DNA of 64,000 bases from CBDCWO01 sp965223405 (GCA_965223405.1 CBDCWO010000006.1:4526001-4590000), one strand, 5' to 3'. Positions 29,909 through 39,924 are shown, counted from the first letter of the stretch. Translations and numbers: made by a program. The notes: generated by a model not told the origin, from the letters alone.

Positions 29909-32194
29909 ATGATATTTGTTAGAAATAAGTCTGCCTACTTGTTGTTGGTTTTATTATTTTTTTCTCTGATAATATTTCAGAACTGGTCTAAAACAGATGA
30001 TTCCGTCTATATAGAAAAGGCCAAAGAACGATTTATTGGCAATCTGATGAAACAAATGACCATCGAGGAAAAAGTAGGACAACTCAATTTACTAGTCGGG
30101 GACTTATTTTATACCGGTCCCACAGTTGGAACTGTGGAATCAGATAAGTTTGATGAACGGATTCGTAAAGGAGAGATCACCGGGTTATTTAATATTTATG
30201 GAGCGGAATATACCGCAAAGTTACAAAAGATTGCCATCACGGAATCCAGGTTGAAAATTCCATTAATATTTGGTGCTGATATTATTCATGGATTTAAAAC
30301 TATTATGCCTATTCCGCTGGCAGAAGCAGCAAGTTGGGATTTGGATGCAATTGAAAAAAGTGCCAGGATTGCAGCAGAAGAATCCAGTGCCTCAGGGATA
30401 CACTGGACATTTGCTCCAATGGTTGATGTAACCAGGGATGCTCGTTGGGGTAGGGCTGCGGAAGGAGCCGGCGAAGATGTTTTCCTAAACTGTGAAATAG
30501 CACAAGCAAGGGTCAGGGGATTTCAGAATAATGATCTTAGTTCTTCTACTTCGATGGCGGCATGTGCCAAGCACTATGTGGCCTACGGCGCCGCAGAAGC
30601 TGGAAGGGATTATAATACGGTAGATATATCAGAACGAAGATTGAGAGAGATTTATATACCTCCTTTTAATGCAGCTATTAACGCGGGTGTTGCGTCCATC
30701 ATGACTGCATTCAATGAGCTTAATGGTGTTCCCGTTAGTGGAGACAAATGGCTTATTAATGAAGTCTTACGCAATGGATTAGGATTTGATGGAATGGTTG
30801 TATCGGACTGGCAATCCATTTTTGAAATGATACCCCATGGTAGTGTAAAAAATCGGGAGCATGCAGGTCAACTCTCAATTGAAGCTGGTGTAGATATGGA
30901 TATGATGTCAGAAATTTATCTCCGGGTTTTGCCAAAATTGATTCGAGATGGAAGTGTGGATATTAAACATGTAGATCAAGCGGTAAAAAATGTTTTAGAC
31001 CTGAAATATGACCTGGGACTATTTGACGACCCGTTTATTTACTGCGATACCATCAAAGAAGCCTCAGAAGTAAGAAGTTCGGATCACTTGGAATTCGCAC
31101 GAGGTATGGCCAGGAAAAGTATGGTCTTATTAAAAAACGATCATAATACCCTACCCTTGTCCAAAGGAGTAAATAACATTGGGTTGATAGGTCCATTGGT
31201 AAAAAGTCAGGCTGAATTAAATGGAACCTGGTGCTTTTTTGGTGAGCCGGACCATGTAGTTGATATTTATCAGGGTATTTCTAATGCAGTATCAAAGGAT
31301 TGCAAAGTACTTTACGATCCAGGTTGTCCACTTTATGCACAGTGCGAGAATTTTGCCAATGCGATCCACATTGCCAATCAATCTGATGTAGTCATTCTTG
31401 CTTTAGGAGAAAGTTCAATTTGGAATGGAGAAGGTGCCTCCAGAGCAAATATTGGATTACCAAATTCTCAATTAGATCTAGTAAAAGCAATGAAGGAAAC
31501 CGGTAAACCTGTAATAGCCCTGGTATTTTGTGGAAGACCCTTGGATCTGAGTAGATTGGAAAAATATGCGGATGCCATCATAGTATGTTGGGCATTGGGC
31601 TCAGAAACCGGTCACGCCATATCCGATGTACTTTTCGGAGATTATAACCCTTCTGGGAAATTACCCATTTCATTCCCAAGATCAATAGGACAAGTACCGA
31701 TTTATTACAGTACAAAAAATACGGGAAGAAAATACGAAGGGCACCATGATGAACCCCAATATGAAAGGGTATATCGCTCACGTTATATTGATGTTCCAAA
31801 CAGTCCTTTGTACCCATTCGGTTATGGTCTGAGTTATACAATTTTTAAATATGATACAGTGAAATTAGATCGGAATACTATTAGTCCGGGTGAGAGTATT
31901 GAAGCAAACGTATTGGTCAAGAATACAGGATCATTTGCCGGAGAAGAAATTGTGCAAATGTACATTCGAGACTGGGTGGGAAGTGTAACCCGTCCTGTTA
32001 AGGAACTGAAAGGTTTTAAAAAAGTGTTCCTTAAGCCAGGAGAAGAAAAAGCAGTTCATTTCAAGATTGATCAAAAAACCTTACAATTTTTACGTAAAGA
32101 TTTATCATGGGGAACGGAGCCTGGAAAGTTTAGCGTTTTTATCGGACCGAATTCAGATACTGACAATAAAACTGAATTTATTTTAGAGAAATAA
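29909..32194 (+). CDS. GH3 beta-glucosidase, exported
   Basis: A 761-residue GH3 enzyme that should release glucose from the ends of beta-glucan oligosaccharides. A hydrophobic N-terminal segment (YLLLVLLFFSLIIF) is a signal peptide or anchor, implying periplasmic location. The TIM-barrel domain includes FGADIIHGFKTIMP, KHYVAYGAAEAGRDY and the nucleophile motif GMVVSDW, with Asp300 as catalytic nucleophile. The second alpha/beta domain begins near residue 400 (KSMVLLKND) and carries the candidate acid/base region GESSIWNGEGASR. The C-terminal fibronectin-III-like domain covers about 670-755. Architecture and length match BglX-type enzymes. It follows the fusion gene by 68 bp and completes the order endoglucanase, uptake, exo-glucosidase expected for laminarin use. 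A hairpin terminator follows the stop codon. Confidence 0.94.
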   Translation: MIFVRNKSAYLLLVLLFFSLIIFQNWSKTDDSVYIEKAKERFIGNLMKQMTIEEKVGQLNLLVGDLFYTGPTVGTVESDKFDERIRKGEITGLFNIYGAEYTAKLQKIAITESRLKIPLIFGADIIHGFKTIMPIPLAEAASWDLDAIEKSARIAAEESSASGIHWTFAPMVDVTRDARWGRAAEGAGEDVFLNCEIAQARVRGFQNNDLSSSTSMAACAKHYVAYGAAEAGRDYNTVDISERRLREIYIPPFNAAINAGVASIMTAFNELNGVPVSGDKWLINEVLRNGLGFDGMVVSDWQSIFEMIPHGSVKNREHAGQLSIEAGVDMDMMSEIYLRVLPKLIRDGSVDIKHVDQAVKNVLDLKYDLGLFDDPFIYCDTIKEASEVRSSDHLEFARGMARKSMVLLKNDHNTLPLSKGVNNIGLIGPLVKSQAELNGTWCFFGEPDHVVDIYQGISNAVSKDCKVLYDPGCPLYAQCENFANAIHIANQSDVVILALGESSIWNGEGASRANIGLPNSQLDLVKAMKETGKPVIALVFCGRPLDLSRLEKYADAIIVCWALGSETGHAISDVLFGDYNPSGKLPISFPRSIGQVPIYYSTKNTGRKYEGHHDEPQYERVYRSRYIDVPNSPLYPFGYGLSYTIFKYDTVKLDRNTISPGESIEANVLVKNTGSFAGEEIVQMYIRDWVGSVTRPVKELKGFKKVFLKPGEEKAVHFKIDQKTLQFLRKDLSWGTEPGKFSVFIGPNSDTDNKTEFILEK

Positions 32195-32224
32195 TAAATA
32201 ATCATCATATCGTATTGCAAAATG

Positions 32225-32252
32225 AAAGCTATTCTCTTGGGATAGCTTTTAT
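32225..32252 (+). terminator. Rho-independent terminator after GH3
   Basis: AAAGCTAT and ATAGCTTT form an eight-base stem around a nine-base loop, followed by a T-rich run. It starts about 30 bases after the GH3 stop codon and separates the glucan locus from its probable regulator. Confidence 0.7.
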
Positions 32253-32385
32253 TTGTTTTAGTGACCTGCATAAAGCTTTCAACTCATTGTTCCTATAATT
32301 TTAAAACAAGGTGAGATTTTTAGGATTACTCTATTTGGATTAACTTTAATCGTTCTTAAATGTATTCCTAAGCATGAGATAGTTA

Positions 32386-35300
32386 ATGAGTAGGTATCAA
32401 GACCAGGTTGAAAAATTATCGAGTTATTTGATTTTTATGCTGATCTTAGGCTGTTCATCTGCCTTATCTCAGACTTTCGATACAGAAAAATTTAGCTTCG
32501 AACAACTTACCATAAAGGATGGACTAACCCATAATTCAGTTCATTGCATTCTCCAGGATCGGCATGGTTTTATGTGGTTTGGCACTCCTAATGGACTTAA
32601 TCGGTTTGATGGCTACTCATTTCAACTTTTGTCTTCATTGACTGGGGCAGTTATTCAAGATGAAATCAGATATATTCATTGTCTGTATGAGGACGGTAAA
32701 GATAATCTATGGATCGGAACAGAGAAGTCAGGTATTTATATACTAGACCGTAATAGTGGAAAAATTAGGCATCTGCAAGATCATGAGACGTTTTCAGATA
32801 TTAAAGGAACCTGGATCACTAAAATTTTCGAGGATAGGAATAATAATATTTGGATCGGAACGCTCGACAAGGGAGTACTAGTTATCCGACCGGATCTGTC
32901 CAAAGTTTTTCATCTGTCAACAGTAAATAGTACCCTGAAATCTGTTCAGATTATGGACTTTGTTGAAGATATAAAAGGTAATGTTTGGATAGCCACTTCA
33001 GGAACCGGAATTTACAAGTATAATTTGCAATCGGGAGCACTATCTGTACATCATTCTCTTGACGATCAAGATGATTTTGAGGGTTTCAGGAAAGTCATGT
33101 ATTCGGACACCGACCGGAACTGTCTATGGGTAGGAACGGAAGGATCGGGACTGTACAAAGTCTTATTGGATAGTTTCCAGGTTTACCAATATAAAGTCAA
33201 TCCCGGTAAGAATAGCATCAGTCATGAACGGGTACGAGATGTTGTTGCTTACACGGATAGCCTTTTACTCATCGCCACAGATGGAGGCGGATTGAATGTG
33301 TTCAATATCAATTCAAATCAATTTACTCGAATATATACACGAGGCAATTACCCCGGTCAGCTTAATACCAATGCAATTCTTAATATATTTGTCGATCAAC
33401 ATGAAAATATTTGGTTGGGAACCTTTAATGGTGGCATTAATGTCCATAAAAAGGCAAAAACCTGGTTTAACTCCAAATGGAATGAATTTACGGATATTGA
33501 AATCTTATCTGAAAACTCAATTCTTAGTATGTTGGAACCAATTCCTGGGGAGATATACTTTGCAACCGATGGTGGAGGCTTAATAGCTGTCAATACAGCG
33601 GATCAAAACCATATTATCTTTCAGGCTGGTTTGAATCCGCCTTACCAGGTGAAGAGCGATGTGATCAAGGTTCTATACCTGGATGATAAATCGCGTACAT
33701 TGCTTGGTTTCTTCAATGCGGGCTTGGATGTATTACAACAAAGGAATAAGTCCGATCCAGACATCCAAATCCTGAACGAATTAATCCCACGTAACGCTAA
33801 TATCTGGGCGCTTGAACAAGACCAAGAGGGTGGATTGTGGATTGGCACCCTTGGTTTAGGGTTATACTATTATAATCCGGTCTCTGATTCGATAACAATT
33901 TATACGAATACCGGCAAAGAAGGCGATTTGTCCGATGACCACATCATGTGTATATTTCAGGATAGTAAGGATCGTATATGGATTGGGACTGCTGATGGTG
34001 GACTTAACCTATTTCTGCCAGACCTGAACAGGTTTCAAGTCTTCAAGGTCACCACAAATGACTTGAATAGTATTTCATCAAATGCCATTCGCTGCATTTA
34101 TGAAGATTATAATCATACACTGTGGATCGGGACAGAAGGAGGGGGGCTCAATTATATGGATACCATTGGTGATTTTAAACATTACGGAGAAGAACAGGGG
34201 ATATTGTCTGAAGATATTATGGCCATTTCGGCAGATGAATTTGGATACATCTGGTTTTCAACCCACGAGAATATTTCTCGTCTGGACCACTCAGATGAAG
34301 AAGTCATTAATTTTTATTTTACTGGAAATGAAAGCAATCAGTTTAACCAAAATAGTGTCTTGAGAAGTTCTGACAAATCCATCTATTTTGGAGGTATTAA
34401 TGGAATTGTTCACGTAAAACCCTCACAAGTAAAAACGAATAATATAAAACCGAAAGTGGTAATTACCAGTTTAGAAATTAATAATGAAAAAGTGTTTCCA
34501 GGAACCAGTGATCATCAGGTAATGACTAAATTTATTGAAGATAGTAAGCAGATTGTTCTGAGGCCTGGTGATGATGTTTTTTCTATTGAATTTGCTTCGC
34601 TCGATTATACCGACCCTATACTTGTTGATTACAGATATAAAATGATTGGATTTGATGAATCGTGGAATTATGTCAGTAGTGATTATCGCAAGGTTACTTA
34701 CACCAATTTATCTCATGGTGATTACCAATTTTTAGTTGAATCTTCCAACGCTGACGGCCAATGGAATTCAGAGGGAACAGCACTGGACATTTCCATTTTA
34801 CCTACTTTTTGGAATACAGTTTGGTTTAAGTTAATTATTCTCTTTACAATAGGTGCAATTACTTTTGCAGTGATCCGAATCATTGTAATACGACGTGAAT
34901 ACATCTTAAAACAAAGAGTGTTGAAGGCCGAAGGTGAAATCCTGAAACTCAATAATGAAAAGCTGGAAACTGAGGTCTCCAACAAAAATGCTAGATTGAT
35001 GTCCACTACACTACAGATGGCACATAAAAATGAAATTTTGAGAAAGATAAAGATGCAATTGGATCAATGGCCTAGTGGATCGAAAGAGAATGTATATCCA
35101 AAACTAAGAGGAATTTCAAGATCCATTGATTTAGAATTGAAGAATGAAGACTTCTGGCTACAGTTTAACTTCTTTTTTAATCAAGTGAATACAGATTATT
35201 TGAAAAGATTACAGGCCATGCATCAAAATCTGACTCAAAATGATATTAAATTATCAGCATTGATTAAAACTGGAATGAATACTAAAGAGATTGCCTCAAT

Positions 35301-35406
35301 TCTAAATATTTCAGGTAGGGGTGTTGAGAAAAGCCGGTATCGCCTTAAAAAGAAACTAAACCTCAATACTGGCCAGGACCTTAACTCTTATTTACTGCAG
35401 TTTTAA
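32386..35406 (+). CDS. SusR-like membrane sensor-regulator: propeller, Y_Y_Y domain, coiled coil and LuxR-type HTH
   Basis: A 1,006-residue one-protein signal transducer. A signal or anchor segment covers residues 11-29. Two-component-regulator propeller repeats follow from about 38 to 690, with recurring WIGT and WFGT words (FMWFGTPNGLNRFDGY, NLWIGTEKSG, LWIGTLGLGLYYYN). The Y_Y_Y domain covers about 740-795 (VDYRYKMIGFDESW, HGDYQFLVES). One membrane helix is at about 812-832 and a Leu/Glu/Lys-rich coiled coil at about 835-885. The C-terminal 55 residues carry a LuxR-type helix-turn-helix (TKEIASILNISGRGVEKSRY). There is no histidine kinase, receiver or AraC domain, so it is not a classical hybrid two-component protein. 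It should bind an oligosaccharide outside the inner membrane and act on DNA directly. Its position makes the adjacent glucan locus its likely target. Confidence 0.9.
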   Translation: MSRYQDQVEKLSSYLIFMLILGCSSALSQTFDTEKFSFEQLTIKDGLTHNSVHCILQDRHGFMWFGTPNGLNRFDGYSFQLLSSLTGAVIQDEIRYIHCLYEDGKDNLWIGTEKSGIYILDRNSGKIRHLQDHETFSDIKGTWITKIFEDRNNNIWIGTLDKGVLVIRPDLSKVFHLSTVNSTLKSVQIMDFVEDIKGNVWIATSGTGIYKYNLQSGALSVHHSLDDQDDFEGFRKVMYSDTDRNCLWVGTEGSGLYKVLLDSFQVYQYKVNPGKNSISHERVRDVVAYTDSLLLIATDGGGLNVFNINSNQFTRIYTRGNYPGQLNTNAILNIFVDQHENIWLGTFNGGINVHKKAKTWFNSKWNEFTDIEILSENSILSMLEPIPGEIYFATDGGGLIAVNTADQNHIIFQAGLNPPYQVKSDVIKVLYLDDKSRTLLGFFNAGLDVLQQRNKSDPDIQILNELIPRNANIWALEQDQEGGLWIGTLGLGLYYYNPVSDSITIYTNTGKEGDLSDDHIMCIFQDSKDRIWIGTADGGLNLFLPDLNRFQVFKVTTNDLNSISSNAIRCIYEDYNHTLWIGTEGGGLNYMDTIGDFKHYGEEQGILSEDIMAISADEFGYIWFSTHENISRLDHSDEEVINFYFTGNESNQFNQNSVLRSSDKSIYFGGINGIVHVKPSQVKTNNIKPKVVITSLEINNEKVFPGTSDHQVMTKFIEDSKQIVLRPGDDVFSIEFASLDYTDPILVDYRYKMIGFDESWNYVSSDYRKVTYTNLSHGDYQFLVESSNADGQWNSEGTALDISILPTFWNTVWFKLIILFTIGAITFAVIRIIVIRREYILKQRVLKAEGEILKLNNEKLETEVSNKNARLMSTTLQMAHKNEILRKIKMQLDQWPSGSKENVYPKLRGISRSIDLELKNEDFWLQFNFFFNQVNTDYLKRLQAMHQNLTQNDIKLSALIKTGMNTKEIASILNISGRGVEKSRYRLKKKLNLNTGQDLNSYLLQF

Positions 35407-35499
35407 ATCATTGATAAAATTATTTCTAAGTTTTGTGAATTAATACTTGAAAAAGAACAGACATGTTTATTTTCCTTATTGCACCTATAATTGTATGCA

Positions 35500-37407
35500 T
35501 TACAGGTCAACCTGAATTACAGCGGCCATACCGCTTTGCGCCATTAAAGATCTATGGATCATATCCTTATGGGTAACTCTATCATGTAAAATATTTATCT
35601 GAGTAGGGGATTGAATATCTGGATCGTCTACATACAATGTCATGGAATATGAATGATCTTCAGACAAAAAATCAAGAGGTATTTCCATATTTCGCTCTCG
35701 GTTTCCATTGAGAACGCCGATATACCAGGATGTACCTTTTTTGCGTGCTATTACAGCATATTCCCCAGGATAACCTGCTAACACTTTGGTGTCGTCCCAA
35801 GTGGTAGGCAATCCATCAAAAAAGGCCAATTCCGGAACATCCTGAATATAATATTCATTTTTTCCAGCTCCTCCCACTTTCGCTGGTGATCCCTTCGGAC
35901 GATCATACCAGTAGAGAAATTGCCAGGGACTGTAAATACAGATCGCTTTTGCAAGCTGTGAGGCGTGGGAGCCCATCTTTGCAGATACCCGCTCAGCGAA
36001 ATAGCAATTAGTTTGATCCCCGGCTCCGGCTATCATCCGGGTAAAGATGGTGTTTATCACCATAGCATTATCCGGGGACTCTTCATCTCCACGGATGCCC
36101 TCCTGCGTCATTAAATTGGGAAAGGTACGTGAATATCCGGTTGGTCGGTATTCATCATGGATGTCAACCATCAATTGGTATTTCGCCGCTTTCCTCACCG
36201 CTTCATGAAGCCAGGATGTCCATTCTTGGGAACCCACTTGTACAAATCCGTATTTTACCCCTTTAACTCCCCAGGATTGAAGCGTTGGTAATACCTCATC
36301 AATTTGTTTTTCTAGTGCCCGCCGATTCACGTAAAGAATAATCCCAATCCCTTTTATTTCTGCATATTCAATAACTTGGTGTAAATCGAGCGGACCGGAT
36401 GATCGTTTGGGATCTACTGTAATGGTGGTAGCATCAGAACTTTCATCATATTCGTTGCCATACCATCCTGCATCAAATTCCACATATTGCAGATTGTGAT
36501 TTGCTGCGAAATCTACACAGGCCATTCCTCCCTGGGTCGTGAGCGTAACTTCCCGGATGACTTTTCCGGGACGTATCCAGTCCGTTTTTTCAATTTCGCA
36601 TGGTTCGTTGAGATTTAATAATAGGAAATTATTTTCTAAAATTTCTCCTGCATTCTTCCCAGCCATTACATATCTCCAAGGAAAATTTGAAACTCTATCA
36701 AAATTAACTTTGCTATCCAAAAGAGTTACCACAGTACTTGAATCATGATCAGATAAAGCAAATTTCATTCGAGAAAAGTCGACCAATGCGGCTTCACCAA
36801 TTGCAAGAAAAAGGTCTTCCTGAAGCTGAGCCAATAACGGTCTCTCCACTCCGGCAGGAAGACTTTGAATCTGCATTTTCTTAACTGGACTTTGTGCTCT
36901 GGTGGAGGCCCAAACTATAGAATTTTCCGGTAAAGAGAATTCTGTAAATTCCTTTTCAATAACATTAGGCCATCGTCCATCAAAATGATACCTAAATGCG
37001 ATTCCCTCATTATATGCTCTGACTTCCAGTCTAAACATAAGGTTGTCATGTGAGGAAAGGATGACCGTATTTTGATGGTAATGATCGCGATATTGCTGCT
37101 GTTCCCCATGTGCTGGATTCCAAACGGTATCCTTTTCACTATAAGAAATGGATATAATTTTGAATTTTTGGTCTGAAAAGTTGCGACCTTGAAATTGTAT
37201 TCCTAAAGCTGATTTCTTGACAATGAGTTTGTCCATGAATTTCACAGAATAACAAGGCTCAGCTGTCACTGGATCCAATTGAAACTCAAAGTGGTACCGA
37301 CCATCGGGGCTGGAGGTGATACATTTGTTTTTATCTGCACACGATACAAATATCCCAATTAGGACGATCAACAAAAAAAATGATATTGGATTTTTGTTTT
37401 TCATCAT
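35500..37407 (-). CDS. GH97 lipoprotein, probably inverting alpha-glucosidase type
   Basis: A 635-residue GH97 enzyme with lipobox-like FVSC at residues 20-23. The N-terminal beta-sandwich includes SPDGRYHFEFQLD and AYNEGIAFRYHF. The catalytic barrel spans about 280-560 (EFDAGWYG, KGIGIILYVNRRA) and ends in a C-terminal beta domain. Retaining GH97 alpha-galactosidases have an Asp nucleophile in a VKVDF-type motif. Here the equivalent segment reads VKGVKYGFVQ, with Gly387 at the nucleophile position. Glutamates remain in HDEYRPTG (Glu419) and TQEGIRGDEE. From knowledge of the SusB (inverting) and GH97b (retaining) subgroups, this favours the inverting alpha-glucosidase branch, though substrate remains uncertain. 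It is convergent with the regulator gene and 74 bp downstream of the ChaN-PDZ gene. Confidence 0.85.
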   Translation of the reverse strand: MMKNKNPISFFLLIVLIGIFVSCADKNKCITSSPDGRYHFEFQLDPVTAEPCYSVKFMDKLIVKKSALGIQFQGRNFSDQKFKIISISYSEKDTVWNPAHGEQQQYRDHYHQNTVILSSHDNLMFRLEVRAYNEGIAFRYHFDGRWPNVIEKEFTEFSLPENSIVWASTRAQSPVKKMQIQSLPAGVERPLLAQLQEDLFLAIGEAALVDFSRMKFALSDHDSSTVVTLLDSKVNFDRVSNFPWRYVMAGKNAGEILENNFLLLNLNEPCEIEKTDWIRPGKVIREVTLTTQGGMACVDFAANHNLQYVEFDAGWYGNEYDESSDATTITVDPKRSSGPLDLHQVIEYAEIKGIGIILYVNRRALEKQIDEVLPTLQSWGVKGVKYGFVQVGSQEWTSWLHEAVRKAAKYQLMVDIHDEYRPTGYSRTFPNLMTQEGIRGDEESPDNAMVINTIFTRMIAGAGDQTNCYFAERVSAKMGSHASQLAKAICIYSPWQFLYWYDRPKGSPAKVGGAGKNEYYIQDVPELAFFDGLPTTWDDTKVLAGYPGEYAVIARKKGTSWYIGVLNGNRERNMEIPLDFLSEDHSYSMTLYVDDPDIQSPTQINILHDRVTHKDMIHRSLMAQSGMAAVIQVDL

Positions 37408-37481
37408 ACTCTTACCTAATAATATATGTGTTTGGAGAAAATATTTGGATTTACTCCTGTCATAGGTATTTGAACCAGATT

Positions 37482-38711
37482 TTATTCGATCCTAAATGTA
37501 AACTCCAGCTTTTCCCCCTCCCTAAGTACCCGAAATTCAATGGTGTCATCCCAGTTAACAAAATGAAGATGTTTCTTAATGGAGGTAAGGTCATTAAAGG
37601 TTTGATTATCAACCGAGATGATAATATCACCAGCCCTGAGTCCATTTCTATAGGCAATAGTACTCTGGAAAAGGCGCTTAATAGCAAAACCTTCATCGAC
37701 TTTTTGTTCCAGACTAATTCCCAGTGCAGGATATTTTTCCCGCTCCATTTCAGGTTTTCCCCAGATATAATCGGCATAACTTCTCACTACGATCCGGTAG
37801 GCTATATGGTTGGATGACATCATTCCATGGGCATCGGCTTGAATTTCAGATTCTCTTTTTTCCTCAATATCAATGGGAACGACTGAGGCAAAAGATAAAT
37901 TACTTTGATTTTTAATTACTCTACCTATGCCCAGATTGTATATGACATGACCGCTGCCTGCCAAAACGATGATAGTTGCATCAGGATGTTCATGGGCTGC
38001 TTTTATGGCCCCCTGTCCCATAGCACAATCCCAAAGTGATTGTGCAGGATACATGTTGGTAAACATTTTTGGCATCGTGGCATCCATACCTTGCATAAGG
38101 ACCTTGATTAAAAACTTGTGCTCGTTGTTTGAAGTGTCAATGTGGGGAAGCATTCTTATTTCTTCATTTGTGAGAGCGCCAAGTCCTCCTCTACCTATCT
38201 TTGAAGCATATTTTCTTTCCACATTGGCTCCATACATGGGAATGTTCTTTTCCCTGGCATATTCAAAAATGGCTTGATAATATCGATAATTATGACCCCA
38301 TGAAGTTAAATAGTCGGTCTGTTCAATAAAGGTATCCGGATCCGTTTTACCACTGCTCCATGTCGCTAATTGTTCATTTTGTGAAGGGTTATACATTTCC
38401 AACGCCAAAACTACTTTTTTACCTGCTTCTGTCAGTGCTTTAATGACTTCAAACTGAACATCATGATGATTTTGATTGGTGTGCGTTTCACCAATCATTA
38501 CGATGCGTTTATTGCTGAGCTCGGCAATTAGATTTTCAAAAGATATTTCTGTGTTGGCCTGGGTATCCATGATTTTGTCCAGCTCAACTTTACAAAAATG
38601 TAACTTCCGCTCCGGATCACCGATAGGTAGCTTGTCCGATTCAAAAGATTGGGTACGTGCTTGTGGAAGTAATAGCCCCCACATCATAAACATCAGATTA
38701 ACCGTTTTCAT
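37482..38711 (-). CDS. ChaN-like (haem-binding lipoprotein fold) protein fused to a PDZ domain
   Basis: A 409-residue exported protein. A short signal peptide (residues 1-21, ending RTQS) is followed by a ChaN/DUF399 domain of about 60-290. Its hallmark is the GETH motif at 74-77, and it continues with LALEMYNPSQNEQL, YLTSWGHNYRYY and VLAGSGHVIYNLGI. In Campylobacter ChaN this fold binds haem and is linked to iron uptake. In Bacteroidota its role is less clear. Residues about 325-405 form a PDZ domain (LGISLEQKVDEGFAI, YRNGLRAGDIIISVDNQ), suggesting peptide binding or self-association. The gene lies 27 bp after a peptidase-like gene and before GH97 on the same strand, so the three may be co-transcribed. 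No clear lipobox is visible. Confidence 0.85.
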   Translation of the reverse strand: MKTVNLMFMMWGLLLPQARTQSFESDKLPIGDPERKLHFCKVELDKIMDTQANTEISFENLIAELSNKRIVMIGETHTNQNHHDVQFEVIKALTEAGKKVVLALEMYNPSQNEQLATWSSGKTDPDTFIEQTDYLTSWGHNYRYYQAIFEYAREKNIPMYGANVERKYASKIGRGGLGALTNEEIRMLPHIDTSNNEHKFLIKVLMQGMDATMPKMFTNMYPAQSLWDCAMGQGAIKAAHEHPDATIIVLAGSGHVIYNLGIGRVIKNQSNLSFASVVPIDIEEKRESEIQADAHGMMSSNHIAYRIVVRSYADYIWGKPEMEREKYPALGISLEQKVDEGFAIKRLFQSTIAYRNGLRAGDIIISVDNQTFNDLTSIKKHLHFVNWDDTIEFRVLREGEKLEFTFRIE

Positions 38712-38738
38712 ACTAATTTTTAAGTTAACTCGATCATC

Positions 38739-39782
38739 CTATTGATCTCCATTAACTTCATACATCCATTTAATCAATCCTTTAAAATAATTTTTGTGGT
38801 CGTCATACATGACCATATGGCTTCCATTGGGACAATGCAAATAACTTCCATTAGGGAATTGCTGGGACATCCATTCCATATGCTTTGGATCCATAGTGTC
38901 ATATTCGGCACCAATGGTCAAAGTAGGTGTTGAAATCTTTTTTAAATCTTCGGAGGTATCCCAATCCTTTAAGGTGGCATCTCCAGCGATACCAAATTCG
39001 GAAGGACCCTGCATCTTTACATAGATATCATAATTAAGATGGGCAAAAGCCCGGTTAACTGGTTCCGGCCATTCCTCCAGCGGCATTCGCAATACATGTT
39101 CCGGATAATAGTGTGTAGTAATTAGGTCTAAATAACGGGGATTGGTAAAATCTTCTTTAGCCTCAAAAGCTCTGATTTCTGCAAGAACGTTCGGATCTAA
39201 CCTAGGCCCTAGGACTTCTGCTGCATATTTGTTGTATTCCGTTATTGAGCACATCATGTTTGATATGATCATTCCTTTTAAATGTTGCTGATACTTGAGT
39301 GCGTATTCGATCGCCAGTATTCCTCCCCAGGAATGCCCTAACAAATAATAATTATCGGAAGTTAGGTTCAAAGATTTTCGTACTTGTTCGACTTCCTCTA
39401 CAAAGCGATCTATTTCCCAAAGTGACTCATCTTCGGGATGATCACTCAGATAAGATCCTAGCTGATCATAATAGTAATATTCGATGGCAGCTTCTGGGAA
39501 ATAACTATCAAAAACCTGAAAGTAGGCATGATTTGCCCCAGGTCCTCCATGAAGAAGGAGTAACTTGATATCCGGATTATTTCCTGTTCTTTTAGTCCAG
39601 ACATTGAAGGTTCCGGAAGGGGTCTTGATCGGGATCGTTTTTATACCTCCGGTTAGAATATCTGATCTGCCTGTTTGATCAAAATACTTTTCATGTAGTG
39701 ATGAGTTACCGTTATCCATAGTATCTGGTGGCTGGCAATGGAGGAGCAGTAAGGAGAAAGAAAACAATAAAAAAAATCTCAT
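38739..39782 (-). CDS. Proline iminopeptidase-like alpha/beta hydrolase (S33 family), lipoprotein
   Basis: A 347-residue alpha/beta hydrolase. The N terminus is a short hydrophobic segment ending in LLHC with Cys16, a possible lipoprotein anchor. The oxyanion motif HGGPG is at residues 78-82 and the nucleophile elbow GHSWGG has Ser151. The acid lies in the TIGAEYDTMDP segment and the His in NGSHMVMYDD. HGGPG plus GHSWGG is the signature of prolyl aminopeptidases and tricorn-interacting-factor F1-like hydrolases, which remove N-terminal proline or other residues from short peptides. Export suggests peptide scavenging in the periplasm. It is first in a minus-strand run with ChaN-PDZ and GH97 and is divergent from the hyp cluster. 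Confidence 0.88.
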   Translation of the reverse strand: MRFFLLFSFSLLLLHCQPPDTMDNGNSSLHEKYFDQTGRSDILTGGIKTIPIKTPSGTFNVWTKRTGNNPDIKLLLLHGGPGANHAYFQVFDSYFPEAAIEYYYYDQLGSYLSDHPEDESLWEIDRFVEEVEQVRKSLNLTSDNYYLLGHSWGGILAIEYALKYQQHLKGMIISNMMCSITEYNKYAAEVLGPRLDPNVLAEIRAFEAKEDFTNPRYLDLITTHYYPEHVLRMPLEEWPEPVNRAFAHLNYDIYVKMQGPSEFGIAGDATLKDWDTSEDLKKISTPTLTIGAEYDTMDPKHMEWMSQQFPNGSYLHCPNGSHMVMYDDHKNYFKGLIKWMYEVNGDQ

Positions 39783-39924
39783 GGTTTACAAATTTATAAC
39801 TGATATAGCACAAGTTAAGAAATTTGGAGGTGAATCTATTTCCTATTGCGCATTAGCGTATATTTATGAGGGTTATCAGACAGGGCGATGACTTTGATCA
39901 CCCGTCATACCATTTGATTCGAAT

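Noticed and set aside
37380..37817. Plus-strand frame of 145 codons over the end of the ChaN-PDZ gene
   Set aside because: It overlaps two well-supported minus-strand genes and has no family features.
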